A DNA stretch of 64,000 nucleotides, taken from contig NZ_CP088017.1 of assembly GCF_021049285.1 (NCBI RefSeq), positions 806,001 to 870,000 of the forward strand. The letters run 5' to 3'. This document shows positions 17,693-26,068 of the stretch, in pieces. How positions within the stretch are numbered: the first letter of the stretch is position 1; each line of letters starts with the position of its first letter. Made by a program: the position numbers and the translations under genes. The notes beneath the pieces were generated by a model that saw only the letters and a program-made list of their open reading frames with translations, ran no database searches and was not told the origin of the DNA. The stretch is from Ruania halotolerans (lineage in GTDB: Bacteria; Actinomycetota; Actinomycetes; Actinomycetales; Beutenbergiaceae).

Positions 17693-18415
17693 ATGGCTGT
17701 GACGACGCACAACACGCCCGCGCGGCGAGCTCTGGTGGTTCGAGGAGGCTGGGAGGGGCACTCTCCGGTCGAGGCCACCGACCTGTTTCTGCCGTTCCTG
17801 CGCGAGAGCGGGTTCGCGGTGGAGGTCCACGACAGTCTGGACGTGTACGCCGATGCCGAGGCGATGGCCGCCACGGATCTGGTGCTGCAGTGCTGGACGA
17901 TGGGTGAGATCGAGAAGGCGCAGGTGGATGGCCTGATCGCCGCCGTCGCTGCCGGCACCGGCTTGGCGGGGTGGCACGGTGGGATCGCGGACTCGTTCCG
18001 CAAGTCCTCCGACTACCTGCACCTCGTGGGCGGCCAGTTCGCGACTCACCCGTCCAAACCCGCCGATCAGCGCAGTGGCGACCAGAGCGACAACTACCTC
18101 CCGCACCGGGTGAGCATCACCTCCGAGCACGAGATCGTGGCCGGCATCGAGGATTTCGACCTCGACACCGAGCAGTACTGGGTACTCACCGACGATCTCA
18201 TCGACGTCCATGCCACCACCACCCACCCGGCCAGAGCTGATCAGCCGTGGCATCGGGAGGTGAGCTGCCCTGCCGTGTGGACCCGGGACTGGGGTGAAGG
18301 CCGCATCTTCGTGGCCACTCCCGGTCATTCGGTGGACGTACTGGCGGATCCGCACGTGCGCACGATCGTTGAGCGCGGCATCCTCTGGGCCGCTCGAACC
18401 GGGCAGCAGCGATGA
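17693..18415 (+). CDS. ThuA-like domain protein
   Basis: The 240-aa protein has the class I glutamine-amidotransferase-like fold of ThuA (trehalose utilisation) proteins. Visible signatures are RALVVRGGWEGHSPVEATD, the GLAGWHGGIADSFR elbow and YWVLTD. ThuA proteins join sugar oxidation pathways, often with Gfo/Idh/MocA dehydrogenases acting on 3-keto sugars. Here the dehydrogenase gene overlaps the stop by ATGA. The start at ATG 17693 follows a GAGG-type site. The biochemical role within the cluster is inferred from partners only. Confidence 0.88.
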   Translation: MAVTTHNTPARRALVVRGGWEGHSPVEATDLFLPFLRESGFAVEVHDSLDVYADAEAMAATDLVLQCWTMGEIEKAQVDGLIAAVAAGTGLAGWHGGIADSFRKSSDYLHLVGGQFATHPSKPADQRSGDQSDNYLPHRVSITSEHEIVAGIEDFDLDTEQYWVLTDDLIDVHATTTHPARADQPWHREVSCPAVWTRDWGEGRIFVATPGHSVDVLADPHVRTIVERGILWAARTGQQR

Positions 18416-19524
18416 CCGCCGAAGGCCCACGGTCGGGAGCGTCCAGGAACGTGGTGGGTATCGGGATCGTGGGTCTGGGGAAGATCCTCAGCCAGTATCT
18501 CGAGACCTTTGAGCGACTGCCGCATGCCCGGGTGGTGGCGGTCGCGGATCTGAACGCAGCACGCGCCCAGGAGGTGGCCGCGGAGGTTGGTGCGCGTGCG
18601 CTCTCTGTTGCTGAACTCGTGGCCGATCCCGAGGTGGACGTGGTGCTCAACCTGACCATCCCGGCTGCACACGCCACGGTCGCGCATGCGGCGATCGAGG
18701 CAGGAAAGCCTGTCTACTCCGAGAAGCCGATCGCGGCCAGTGCGGCCGAGGCGATCGGCGTTCTCGACGCCGCGCGAGCCGCCGGCGTCCGGGTGGGCGG
18801 GGCCCCCGACACGGTGCTGGGCGCCGGCATTCAAACGGCACGGGCCGCCGTCGACGCCGGTCGGATCGGGACCCCCACCTCGGCGACAGCCACGTTTGCC
18901 TGTGCCGGCCATGAGTCGTGGCACCCCAACCCGGACTTCTATTACCAGGCGGGCGGTGGCCCCTTGCTGGATATGGGGCCCTACTACCTCACCACGCTGG
19001 TGACGCTGCTGGGGGAGGTGACCTCCGTCGTCGGCGCGGCCCGTACCGCCCGGCCCACGCGCACGATCGGTTCCGGACCGCGGGCAGGTGAGATCATCGA
19101 GGTGGCCGTGGCCACCCACGTGACAGGTGTGCTCACGCACGCAAGCGGTGCGCTCTCCACCATCGTGATGAGCTTCGACACTGCGGGAACGGAGTCACCG
19201 AAGATCGAAGTGCACGGAACCGGTGGATCCTTGAGCGTGCCCGATCCGAACCGCTTCGACGGCGAGGTGCGGCTGCGCGAGCTGGGTTCGCCCGAATGGG
19301 AGGTGCTCGAGCCGGCGGCCGGGGACATCCGAGGTGGGCGCGGGATCGGAGTACTGGACCTCGTCGGTGCCGCGAGCGATGCACACGTGCGGGCCTCGGG
19401 CGCCCTCGCATTGCATGTACTCGAGGTGATGGAAGCAGTGCTCGGCTCCGCCGAGACGGGCCAGGCGCTGGCAATCGACTCGCGCGTGGAGCGGCCGGAC
19501 CCCGTTCCGCTCATCCACTCCTGA
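18412..19524 (+). CDS. Gfo/Idh/MocA-family oxidoreductase
   Basis: The 370-aa NAD(P)-dependent dehydrogenase has an N-terminal Rossmann motif GIGIVGLGKILSQYL. The family EKPIA motif (YSEKPIAASAAEA) carries the catalytic-region lysine, and the C-terminal alpha/beta domain begins with GGGPLLDMGPYYLTTL. Substrates in this family are sugars or inositols, often oxidised at C3. It is co-translated with the ThuA-like gene. Its stop runs 14 bp into the convergent LacI gene. The pairing suggests a keto-sugar route for the imported substrate, which is inference. Confidence 0.92.
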   Translation: MTAEGPRSGASRNVVGIGIVGLGKILSQYLETFERLPHARVVAVADLNAARAQEVAAEVGARALSVAELVADPEVDVVLNLTIPAAHATVAHAAIEAGKPVYSEKPIAASAAEAIGVLDAARAAGVRVGGAPDTVLGAGIQTARAAVDAGRIGTPTSATATFACAGHESWHPNPDFYYQAGGGPLLDMGPYYLTTLVTLLGEVTSVVGAARTARPTRTIGSGPRAGEIIEVAVATHVTGVLTHASGALSTIVMSFDTAGTESPKIEVHGTGGSLSVPDPNRFDGEVRLRELGSPEWEVLEPAAGDIRGGRGIGVLDLVGAASDAHVRASGALALHVLEVMEAVLGSAETGQALAIDSRVERPDPVPLIHS

Positions 19525-20536
19525 TGCGTGTGCTCGCCCGAGCGATGAGCCGGTGCGGCACCACCACTTCGGCCGAGGGTGCCTCGCGCTCCGCGCTCTC
19601 AATCCGGTCGATCACCAGGTCGACGGCGGTACGTGCCACGGCGCGCACGTCCAGTTGGACTGTGCTCAACGCGGGGTGGGTGTAACGCCCCTCGTCGATA
19701 CCGTCCCACCCGATCACCTGGACCTGGTCCGGCACGGACTGGTCCAGCTGGCGCAGGGCGTGCAATGCGCCAACGGCGAGGAGGTCGCTGGCGCACACCA
19801 GCGCGTCGAATCGTCGGCCGGAGCCGTGCAACTCGCGCACTACCTGGGCGCCGTGTGCGCGACTGTATCGGGGGCTGCTCACGACGAGTTCCTCGCTCCC
19901 TCGGGCACCGAGTGCGTCGAGAAATCCCTCGGCGCGGAGCCAGCCGGTGCCGTACCGGTGCTCCGCGTTGGCCCCCACGAACAGCGGGTGCTGGGCGCCT
20001 TCCGTGAGGACGTGCTCGGTGGCCTCCCGGGCCGCACGCCGGTTGTCATAGATCACATGATCGAGCGGTGAGCCCGCCACACGCTCCCCGAGCAGAACCA
20101 ACGGGACGTGACTTTGCGCGCCGGCGATACTGGGCCCGTCGAGGGAGACCGGACTCAGGATCACGCCATCCGCCACCTGGGTATCGAATCCGCGCAGGGC
20201 CGCGCGCTCACGGTCGGCATCCCCGCCGGTCTCGGTGATCAGCGCCGTGTACCCGCGCTCGATGGCGGCGGCGAGTACTTGGTGGGCGAGGTCACCGAAG
20301 TAAGGCGTGGTGAGTTCGGGGACGGCGAGCGCAATGATGAACGAGCGTCCGTAGCGGAGCTGGCGACCGGCCGTGCTGCGCCGGTAGCCGAGGTCCGCAA
20401 TCGCCTGCTCCACCCGGAGCCGGGTCTGCGGGCGCACGTTGACCTGGCCGTTCATCACGTTCGAGACCGTCTTCCAGGAGACGCCGGCGCGTTCGGCCAC
20501 ATCCTTGATGCTGGGCGGGCGCTGCTGCTCGGCCAC
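19511..20536 (-). CDS. LacI-family transcriptional regulator 2
   Basis: The 341-aa protein has HTH PSIKDVAERAGVSWKTVSNV with a hinge helix region AGRQLRYGR, and an effector domain including LVCASDLLAVGALHAL and VIGWDGIDEGRYTHPALSTV. GTG 20536 was chosen because AAGGGGG lies a few bases upstream on this strand; longer readings are shadows of the GH2 gene. The recognition helix differs from regulator 1 (VSWKT against VSLKT). It is divergent from the GH2 gene, its likely target. Confidence 0.9.
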   Translation of the reverse strand: MAEQQRPPSIKDVAERAGVSWKTVSNVMNGQVNVRPQTRLRVEQAIADLGYRRSTAGRQLRYGRSFIIALAVPELTTPYFGDLAHQVLAAAIERGYTALITETGGDADRERAALRGFDTQVADGVILSPVSLDGPSIAGAQSHVPLVLLGERVAGSPLDHVIYDNRRAAREATEHVLTEGAQHPLFVGANAEHRYGTGWLRAEGFLDALGARGSEELVVSSPRYSRAHGAQVVRELHGSGRRFDALVCASDLLAVGALHALRQLDQSVPDQVQVIGWDGIDEGRYTHPALSTVQLDVRAVARTAVDLVIDRIESAEREAPSAEVVVPHRLIARASTRIRSG

Positions 20537-20612
20537 GGCGCCCCCTTCGGTGTGCTTGACGGGTCGTGCTTGACGGTCGATCGGCTCGCGGCCTACCGTA
20601 GCGGAACCGGCA

Positions 20613-20626
20613 TTACAACGTGAGAA
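20613..20626. promoter_or_regulatory. Possible LacI operator, imperfect
   Basis: TTACAACGTGAGAA lies between LacI 2 and the GH2 gene. The left half TTACAACG matches half of the perfect LacI-type palindrome TTACAACGTTGTAA, while the right half is degenerate. Position favours a role in control of the GH2 gene or autoregulation. Confidence 0.35.
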
Positions 20627-20656
20627 TTCCTGTTCCCCATCGTAAAGGTCATATCG

Positions 20657-22465
20657 ATGAGCGCTGACGCTCCCCGCCATGAACACCCCCGCCCGCAGTT
20701 CGTGCGAGACACCTGGATCACCCTCAACGGCGCCTGGGATTTCGAGTTCGACCCAGGCGACTCCGGGTGGGAGCGCGGCCTCCTCGACGCCGCCCTCGGC
20801 TCTTCGATCGTGGTTCCCTTCGCTCCTGAGTCCGAACTGTCGGGCATCGGAGATGTCGACTTCCACGAGGCGCTGTGGTACCGCCGCGAGGTGACCATCC
20901 CTGCCGACTGGACCGGGTTGCGACCCCAGTTGCATTTCGCGGCAGTCGACCATGACGCCACGGTCTGGGTGGACGGTGCGGAGGTGGTGCGCCACCGCGG
21001 CGGCTTCACCTCCTTCACTGCCGACCTCACCGGCCATGCCGAGGCGGGGCAGACCGTCACGGTCACCGTGCGGGCGCGCGATCCCCGCGGCGGGCCGCAG
21101 GCGCGCGGCAAACAGGCCACCCGGTACGCCAACACCGATTGCCACTACACCCGCACCACGGGCATCTGGCAGAGCGTCTGGCTCGAGGGGGTGCCCGAGG
21201 TGGCGATCCGCCGGCCGCGGATCACCCCGGACGTGGCCGGCGCACGGTTCCACGTGACTGTGCCGCTGACGGCGAACCGGCCCGGCCATCGAGTGCGGGT
21301 GCACGTACGTGACTCGGCCGGTGTGGTGGCCACCGACGAGGTGGCGGCCGATGTGGATATGGCGCCGACCGCCGTCGTGACGCTACCCGCTGACCGCGTG
21401 CGACTGTGGCAGCCGGGCGATCCACACCTGTACGACGTGGACATCACGCTCCTGGACGGCGAGACCGTGGTGGACCAGGTGGCCAGCTACGCGGGCCTGC
21501 GCTCGGTGAGCATCGATGGGCGCAAGTTCCTCCTCAACGGCAAGCCGGTGTTCCAGCGGCTCGTGCTCGATCAGGGGTACTGGCCGGAGAGTCTCATGAC
21601 GGCGCCCAGTGACGCAGCCCTGGTGCGTGACATCGAACTCTCCCTCGCCGCCGGGTTCAATGGGGCGCGATTGCACCAGAAGGTCTTCGAAGAGCGGTTC
21701 CTGTACCACGCGGACCGGCTCGGATATCTGGTCTGGGGTGAGTTCGGCGACTGGGGCGCAGGTGGCCATGGCACTCCGGGGGACCACCAGCAGCCGACGG
21801 CGTCGTTCATCACGCAGTGGCTGGAAGCGGTCGAGCGGGATTACTCCCACCCCTCGATCGTGGGCTGGTGCCCGCTGAACGAGACATATCAGCGTCTGCA
21901 CGACCGGATCACCCAGCTCGATGACGTGACCCGGGGGATGTTCCTGGCCACGAAGGCAATGGATACCACCCGGCCGGTCCTGGACGCGTCCGGGTACTCC
22001 CACCGGGTGCTGGAGACGGACATCTGGGATTCGCACAACTACGAGCAGGACCCGGCGCGGTTCGCGGAGCAGGTGGGTGGGCTGAGCCGCGAGGAAGCGC
22101 ACACCAACCTCCATGACGGTCACACCATCTCCCAGCCGTACAACGGCCAGCCGTATTTCGTGAGTGAGTACGGCGGGATCTGGTGGAACCCGGTGCGGGC
22201 CGCCGAGGCCAGCGGAACCAAGCGCGACGATTCCTGGGGTTACGGCGAGCGCGTGCGTGATGAGGAGGAGTTCCACCAGCGATTCGCCGGGCTCACCGAC
22301 GCTTTGCTGGACGATCCGGAGATGTTCGGTTACTGCTACACCCAGCTCACCGATGTGTTCCAGGAGGAGAACGGGATCTACGCGTTCGACCGTTCGGAGA
22401 AGCTGGATGTGGCCCGAGTGCGGGCTGTGCAGGAGCGTGCGGCCGCCGTCGAGAAGGACGGCTGA
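20657..22465 (+). CDS. Glycoside hydrolase family 2 enzyme
   Basis: The 602-aa protein has the GH2 order: a jelly-roll sugar-binding domain (about 10-175), an immunoglobulin-like domain (about 180-275) and a TIM barrel (about 280-590). The acid/base glutamate is E409 in PLNETYQ and the nucleophile E504 in FVSEYGG. There is no signal peptide, so it acts on internalised substrate, as the neighbouring fucosidase does. Beta-galactosidase, beta-glucuronidase and beta-mannosidase all fit GH2; length and lack of the LacZ C-terminal domain argue against classical LacZ. The divergent LacI 2 probably regulates it. Confidence 0.9.
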   Translation: MSADAPRHEHPRPQFVRDTWITLNGAWDFEFDPGDSGWERGLLDAALGSSIVVPFAPESELSGIGDVDFHEALWYRREVTIPADWTGLRPQLHFAAVDHDATVWVDGAEVVRHRGGFTSFTADLTGHAEAGQTVTVTVRARDPRGGPQARGKQATRYANTDCHYTRTTGIWQSVWLEGVPEVAIRRPRITPDVAGARFHVTVPLTANRPGHRVRVHVRDSAGVVATDEVAADVDMAPTAVVTLPADRVRLWQPGDPHLYDVDITLLDGETVVDQVASYAGLRSVSIDGRKFLLNGKPVFQRLVLDQGYWPESLMTAPSDAALVRDIELSLAAGFNGARLHQKVFEERFLYHADRLGYLVWGEFGDWGAGGHGTPGDHQQPTASFITQWLEAVERDYSHPSIVGWCPLNETYQRLHDRITQLDDVTRGMFLATKAMDTTRPVLDASGYSHRVLETDIWDSHNYEQDPARFAEQVGGLSREEAHTNLHDGHTISQPYNGQPYFVSEYGGIWWNPVRAAEASGTKRDDSWGYGERVRDEEEFHQRFAGLTDALLDDPEMFGYCYTQLTDVFQEENGIYAFDRSEKLDVARVRAVQERAAAVEKDG

Positions 22466-22472
22466 GCCACGG

Positions 22473-22522
22473 GGGTGGCCTGAGTGTCGTGAATCGTCGG
22501 ATCGACGACACCCAGGCCACCC
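22473..22522. terminator. Long stem-loop between convergent genes
   Basis: GGGTGGCCTGAGTGTCGT (22473-22490) pairs with the complementary 22505-22522 stretch with one mismatch, around a 14-base loop. The GH2 gene and the DUF4032 gene end on either side. It probably terminates transcription from both. Confidence 0.75.
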
Positions 22523-22541
22523 TCGCGCTCGAGTTCCGGTG

Positions 22542-23792
22542 TCAGACGTCCTCGCCGAGGGCCCGCAGCGTGGCGGTGTCCAGGCCGAGGATCGCCTCCT
22601 CGTCGGGCCGGTGCCGCAGGACGGTGTCGATGTAGTGCGGGACCACGTCCGCCATCGGGATGTCGTGCCCGGCTTCCTGGGCCATGAACCACCGGTGCTC
22701 GAGCACTTCATGGAAGATCTCGGCCGGTTCCAACTTTCCCCGCAGATCCCGCGGAATCTGCCGGATCGTCGGTTCGAACACGTCCGAGAGCCACTCATGG
22801 GCCACGAACTCCTCGTCCTCGCCCAGCTGATCGGTGGCCGCCCGATAGGTGTCCATGTCGTTGAGGAGGCGCCGTGACTGGTTCTCCTCCACGTCCAGCC
22901 CGGTCAGGCGCATGAGCCGGCGGTGGTGGTGGCCGGCGTCCACGACCTTCGGCTGGATCTGCACGGTGGTGCCGTCGATATCGGTGGTCATCTGCAGCTC
23001 GCCCACGTCGTAGCCGAGCTGGTTGAGCTGGCGGATCCGGGCGGCCACGCGCCACCGGTCGCTGGCTCCGAACTCCTCCACGCTGGTGAGCTGGTTCCAC
23101 AGTTCGTGGTAGCGGGTCACGATCATCTCGCCCACGGCGATGGTGTCCACATCGTCCACGAGCAACTCCCCGGCCGCGAGGTCCATCAGCTCCCCGATGA
23201 TGTTCACCCGGGCGATCTCGAGGTCGTACTCGCGCTGGCCGGTGGTCAGGGTGTCGTGCAGGTCGCCGGTCTCCGCGTCCACCAAGTAGGCGGCGAACTC
23301 GCCGGCATCCCGGCGGAACAGGGTGTTCGAGAGGGAGACATCACCCCAGTAGAAACCGGTCAGGTGCAACCGCACCAGCAGCACCGCAAGTGCGTCGATC
23401 AACCGGGTGGCAGTGTCCGGAGCCAGATACCGGCTGAACAGTGCGCGATAGGGCAGGGAGAACTTCAGGTGCTGGGTGATCAGCACCGAGTTCAGCGGTT
23501 CCCCGTCGGGGGTGCTGCGGCCGGTGATCACACCCACCGGAACCACTGAGGGGACGTCCAGCTTCATCAGATCGCGGAGCAATTGGTACTCGCGGTAGGC
23601 CACGGACTCGCCGATCTCCTTGACCGCAATCACCCGACCGGAGAGCTTGACGAACCGCACCACGTGGCGAGAGATCCCGCGAGGAAGGGCCGCGAGGTTC
23701 TCCTCGGGCCACTCTTCGAGCGCAATGTGCCACGGCAGGTCCAGCATCGCTGGATCCGGCGCGGCGGCGGTGATCTGCAAGGACTGCGGCAT
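22542..23792 (-). CDS. DUF4032 kinase-fold protein
   Basis: The 416-aa protein matches the DUF4032 family of Actinobacteria. It has a lipopolysaccharide-kinase-like fold with kinase-style motifs. AVKEIGE supplies a candidate ATP-binding lysine, GFYWGDVSLSNTLFR resembles a catalytic loop, and YLVDAETGD sits where DFG would be. The C-terminal region (from about 260) is the family-specific part. Substrate and role are not known to me. It has a single-gene arrangement upstream of terminators, with no functional partner visible. Confidence 0.85.
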   Translation of the reverse strand: MPQSLQITAAAPDPAMLDLPWHIALEEWPEENLAALPRGISRHVVRFVKLSGRVIAVKEIGESVAYREYQLLRDLMKLDVPSVVPVGVITGRSTPDGEPLNSVLITQHLKFSLPYRALFSRYLAPDTATRLIDALAVLLVRLHLTGFYWGDVSLSNTLFRRDAGEFAAYLVDAETGDLHDTLTTGQREYDLEIARVNIIGELMDLAAGELLVDDVDTIAVGEMIVTRYHELWNQLTSVEEFGASDRWRVAARIRQLNQLGYDVGELQMTTDIDGTTVQIQPKVVDAGHHHRRLMRLTGLDVEENQSRRLLNDMDTYRAATDQLGEDEEFVAHEWLSDVFEPTIRQIPRDLRGKLEPAEIFHEVLEHRWFMAQEAGHDIPMADVVPHYIDTVLRHRPDEEAILGLDTATLRALGEDV

Positions 23793-23862
23793 GGTCCTAG
23801 TGTGTCAGGTTCCGGGTTCGTGCCCGTGGCGTGCATGGAGTGCGAGACGCCGCGACATGCGA

Positions 23863-23892
23863 ACGGGGGCGGACCCGTAGGCCCGCCCCCGT
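23863..23892 (-). terminator. Terminator of the sugar ATPase gene
   Basis: ACGGGGGCGG (23863-23872) and CCGCCCCCGT (23883-23892) form a strong GC hairpin 26 bp beyond the stop of the ATPase gene, read on the minus strand. There is no clear U tract. Confidence 0.7.
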
Positions 23893-23918
23893 CACGTCAT
23901 GCTCACTAGCTACTCAGG

Positions 23919-25043
23919 TCACTCCGGCAGGCGCTGGCCCGTGGCGGAGGAGAAGAGGTGCTTCTGACCATCCTGGATCTGCACGTGCACCGTGTCACCC
24001 TTCATCGGGGGGTTCCGCGGCTCGACGCGCACGATCACCTGGGCGTCACCGGCACCGGAGGAGATGTGCTCGGAAGCCTCCTTGTCGAGGAGCTCTCCGT
24101 AGACGAAGGCGTCCGAGCCCAGCTCCTCCACCAGGTTCACCTTGATGCCGAACGAAGCCTCGGTGCCCTCGGAGACCAGGTTCATCGCCTCGGGCCGGAA
24201 GCCGAGGGTGATCTCACCCTTGTCCTCCTCGGTGATGGCGTCGAGCGTGGTACGGGTGAGCGGGATGTGCGCGCCACCCAGGTTCGCCTTACCGTCGGCC
24301 ACCTTGAAGGAACCGAGGTTCATCGCCGGGGAGCCGATGAAGCCCGCGACGAACACGTTCTGCGGGGTGTCGTACATGTCGCGGGGGGTGCCGACCTGCT
24401 GGAGCACACCGTCCTTGAGCACGCAGATCCGGTCACCCATGGTGAGGGCCTCGGTCTGGTCGTGCGTCACGTACACAGTGGTGACGCCGAGACGGCGCTG
24501 CAGCGAGGCGATCTGGGTACGCGTCTGCACACGCAGCTTGGCGTCCAGGTTCGAGAGCGGCTCGTCCATGAGGAACACCTGCGGGTTACGCACGATCGCG
24601 CGACCCATCGCCACACGCTGACGCTGACCACCGGAGAGCGCCTTCGGCTTGCGGTCCAGGTACTCGGAGAGGTCGAGGATCTTCGCGGCTTCCTCGACCC
24701 GCTTGCGGATGTCCGCCTTCGGGTTGCCGGCGATCTTCAGGGCGAAGCCCATGTTGTCGGCCACCGACATGTGCGGGTACAGCGCGTAGTTCTGGAACAC
24801 CATCGCGATGTCGCGGTCCTTCGGCTGCACGTCGGTGACGTCGCGGTCACCGATCAGGATGCGGCCGGAGTTGACGTCCTCCAGACCTGCGAGCATCCGC
24901 AGGGAGGTCGACTTTCCGCAGCCAGAGGGGCCAACGAGAACGAGGAACTCGCCGTCGGCGACCTCGAGGTTGAGTGCGTCCACCGCGGGGGTCTCTGTCC
25001 CCGGGTAGATCCGACTCGCGTGGTCATAGGTCACAGTTGCCAT
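23919..25043 (-). CDS. msiK: Multi-sugar ABC importer ATPase, MsiK/UgpC type
   Basis: The 374-aa ATPase energises carbohydrate importers that lack their own ATPase gene. Motifs are Walker A GPSGCGKST, Q-loop MVFQNYALYPHM, signature LSGGQRQRVAMGRAIV and Walker B VFLMDEPLSNLDAK. The C-terminal TOBE/MalK regulatory domain (about 240-374) includes LGFRPEAMNL. Actinobacterial genomes usually carry one such shared ATPase, so it plausibly serves the binding protein at 14178. It is monocistronic, with inverted repeats upstream (25097-25155) and a terminator downstream. The symbol follows the Streptomyces homologue. Confidence 0.92.
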   Translation of the reverse strand: MATVTYDHASRIYPGTETPAVDALNLEVADGEFLVLVGPSGCGKSTSLRMLAGLEDVNSGRILIGDRDVTDVQPKDRDIAMVFQNYALYPHMSVADNMGFALKIAGNPKADIRKRVEEAAKILDLSEYLDRKPKALSGGQRQRVAMGRAIVRNPQVFLMDEPLSNLDAKLRVQTRTQIASLQRRLGVTTVYVTHDQTEALTMGDRICVLKDGVLQQVGTPRDMYDTPQNVFVAGFIGSPAMNLGSFKVADGKANLGGAHIPLTRTTLDAITEEDKGEITLGFRPEAMNLVSEGTEASFGIKVNLVEELGSDAFVYGELLDKEASEHISSGAGDAQVIVRVEPRNPPMKGDTVHVQIQDGQKHLFSSATGQRLPE

Positions 25044-25096
25044 GACTGCTATTTCCCTTCACCGGCAGGTACGTGCCGGACGATCCGTTGTGAAGA

Positions 25097-25155
25097 GTGT
25101 CAGAGTGTCTCCGCTGACACAGCACCAGGGGTCGGCGCCGGACCTATTCTGACAC
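25097..25155. promoter_or_regulatory. GTGTCAG/CTGACAC repeats upstream of the sugar ATPase
   Basis: GTGTCAG (25097-25103) and CTGACAC (25114-25120) form an inverted repeat with a 10-bp spacer. A third CTGACAC occurs at 25149-25155. All lie within 115 bp of the ATPase start, so this is a candidate binding region for a regulator of the shared ATPase. No known consensus is matched. Confidence 0.45.
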
Positions 25156-25159
25156 AGAC

Positions 25160-26047
25160 TCACCGGGGCTGGGGTGAGGTCCGCCACACGGCGAGATGGG
25201 TGAGTGCGGCTGCGAGGGCTGCCTCGTCCGGGACCCGGTACTGAGCCACCGTCTCGGCCGGACCCACCTTGATTCCCACATCGCCGTGGCCGAGCACTGC
25301 CAGCGCCGTCTCGTCGGTGACGTCGTCGCCCGCATAGAGCACGGCCGCACGGACGCCCAGGCGTTCCCGCAGTGCCGTCACCGCAGCCCCCTTGCTCACG
25401 TTCACCACGGAGATCTCGGTCACCTGATTGCCGCGCATGGCCCACACCTGATCCATGCTGCCCGGGCCAGTCAGCGCCTCGGCAAGCGCCCGGTCGGCCA
25501 CATCCGGCTCGAGCCCGCGGGTGTGCAGCACCGCTGCGGCCGGCTTGTGTTCCACCCAGGCGCCCGGGTACGCGGCCGCGATCTGCCCGACGGCGGCCGT
25601 GACATCCGCCAGCAGTCCCGCCTGGTCCTCGGTCAGGGAGAACGGCAGCAGGTGCAGTCTGCCGGTCTCGTCCACCTCGCCCTGCTCGGCGCCGTGGCTG
25701 CCCACCAACCAGGTACCGGGCGGTGGGCTGGAGAGCTGCTGGAGTTCCTCCACCGGCCGTCCGGAGACCAGCGCGACCTGGACGCTGTCGGCCGCGGCGA
25801 GTTCCTCCAGCGCGGCGCTCGCCTCCGGCAGCGGGCGGGCATCGGCCGGGTCCTGGACGAACGGGGCCAGGCACCCGTCGAAATCCAGGGCCACCAGAAG
25901 CTGCGGATGCTCGGCGAAGGTGCGCAGCGCCACGGCGAGCGCATCGTCGCTGACGGAAGGAACGCCGTCGGGGGCAGGGCGATGAGGGGCATCGTGATCG
26001 CTGGCCGGTCGATCGCGGTGATGCTGCTCCGGGTGCGGCACGCGCAT
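25160..26047 (-). CDS. otsB: Trehalose-6-phosphate phosphatase
   Basis: OtsB dephosphorylates trehalose 6-phosphate, completing trehalose synthesis. This HAD-superfamily protein of up to 295 aa has motif I VALDFDGCLAPFV (the threonine usual in DGTL is a cysteine), motif II VALVSGRPVEEL, and motifs III-IV NVSKGAAVTALRE and YAGDDVTDETAL. The first 30 residues are polar and poorly conserved, so a later start near residue 31 is possible. It follows otsA by 21 bp in the same direction, forming an otsAB operon. Confidence 0.93.
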   Translation of the reverse strand: MRVPHPEQHHRDRPASDHDAPHRPAPDGVPSVSDDALAVALRTFAEHPQLLVALDFDGCLAPFVQDPADARPLPEASAALEELAAADSVQVALVSGRPVEELQQLSSPPPGTWLVGSHGAEQGEVDETGRLHLLPFSLTEDQAGLLADVTAAVGQIAAAYPGAWVEHKPAAAVLHTRGLEPDVADRALAEALTGPGSMDQVWAMRGNQVTEISVVNVSKGAAVTALRERLGVRAAVLYAGDDVTDETALAVLGHGDVGIKVGPAETVAQYRVPDEAALAAALTHLAVWRTSPQPR

Positions 26048-26068
26048 GCTCCTTAGCGGTGAGTGATG

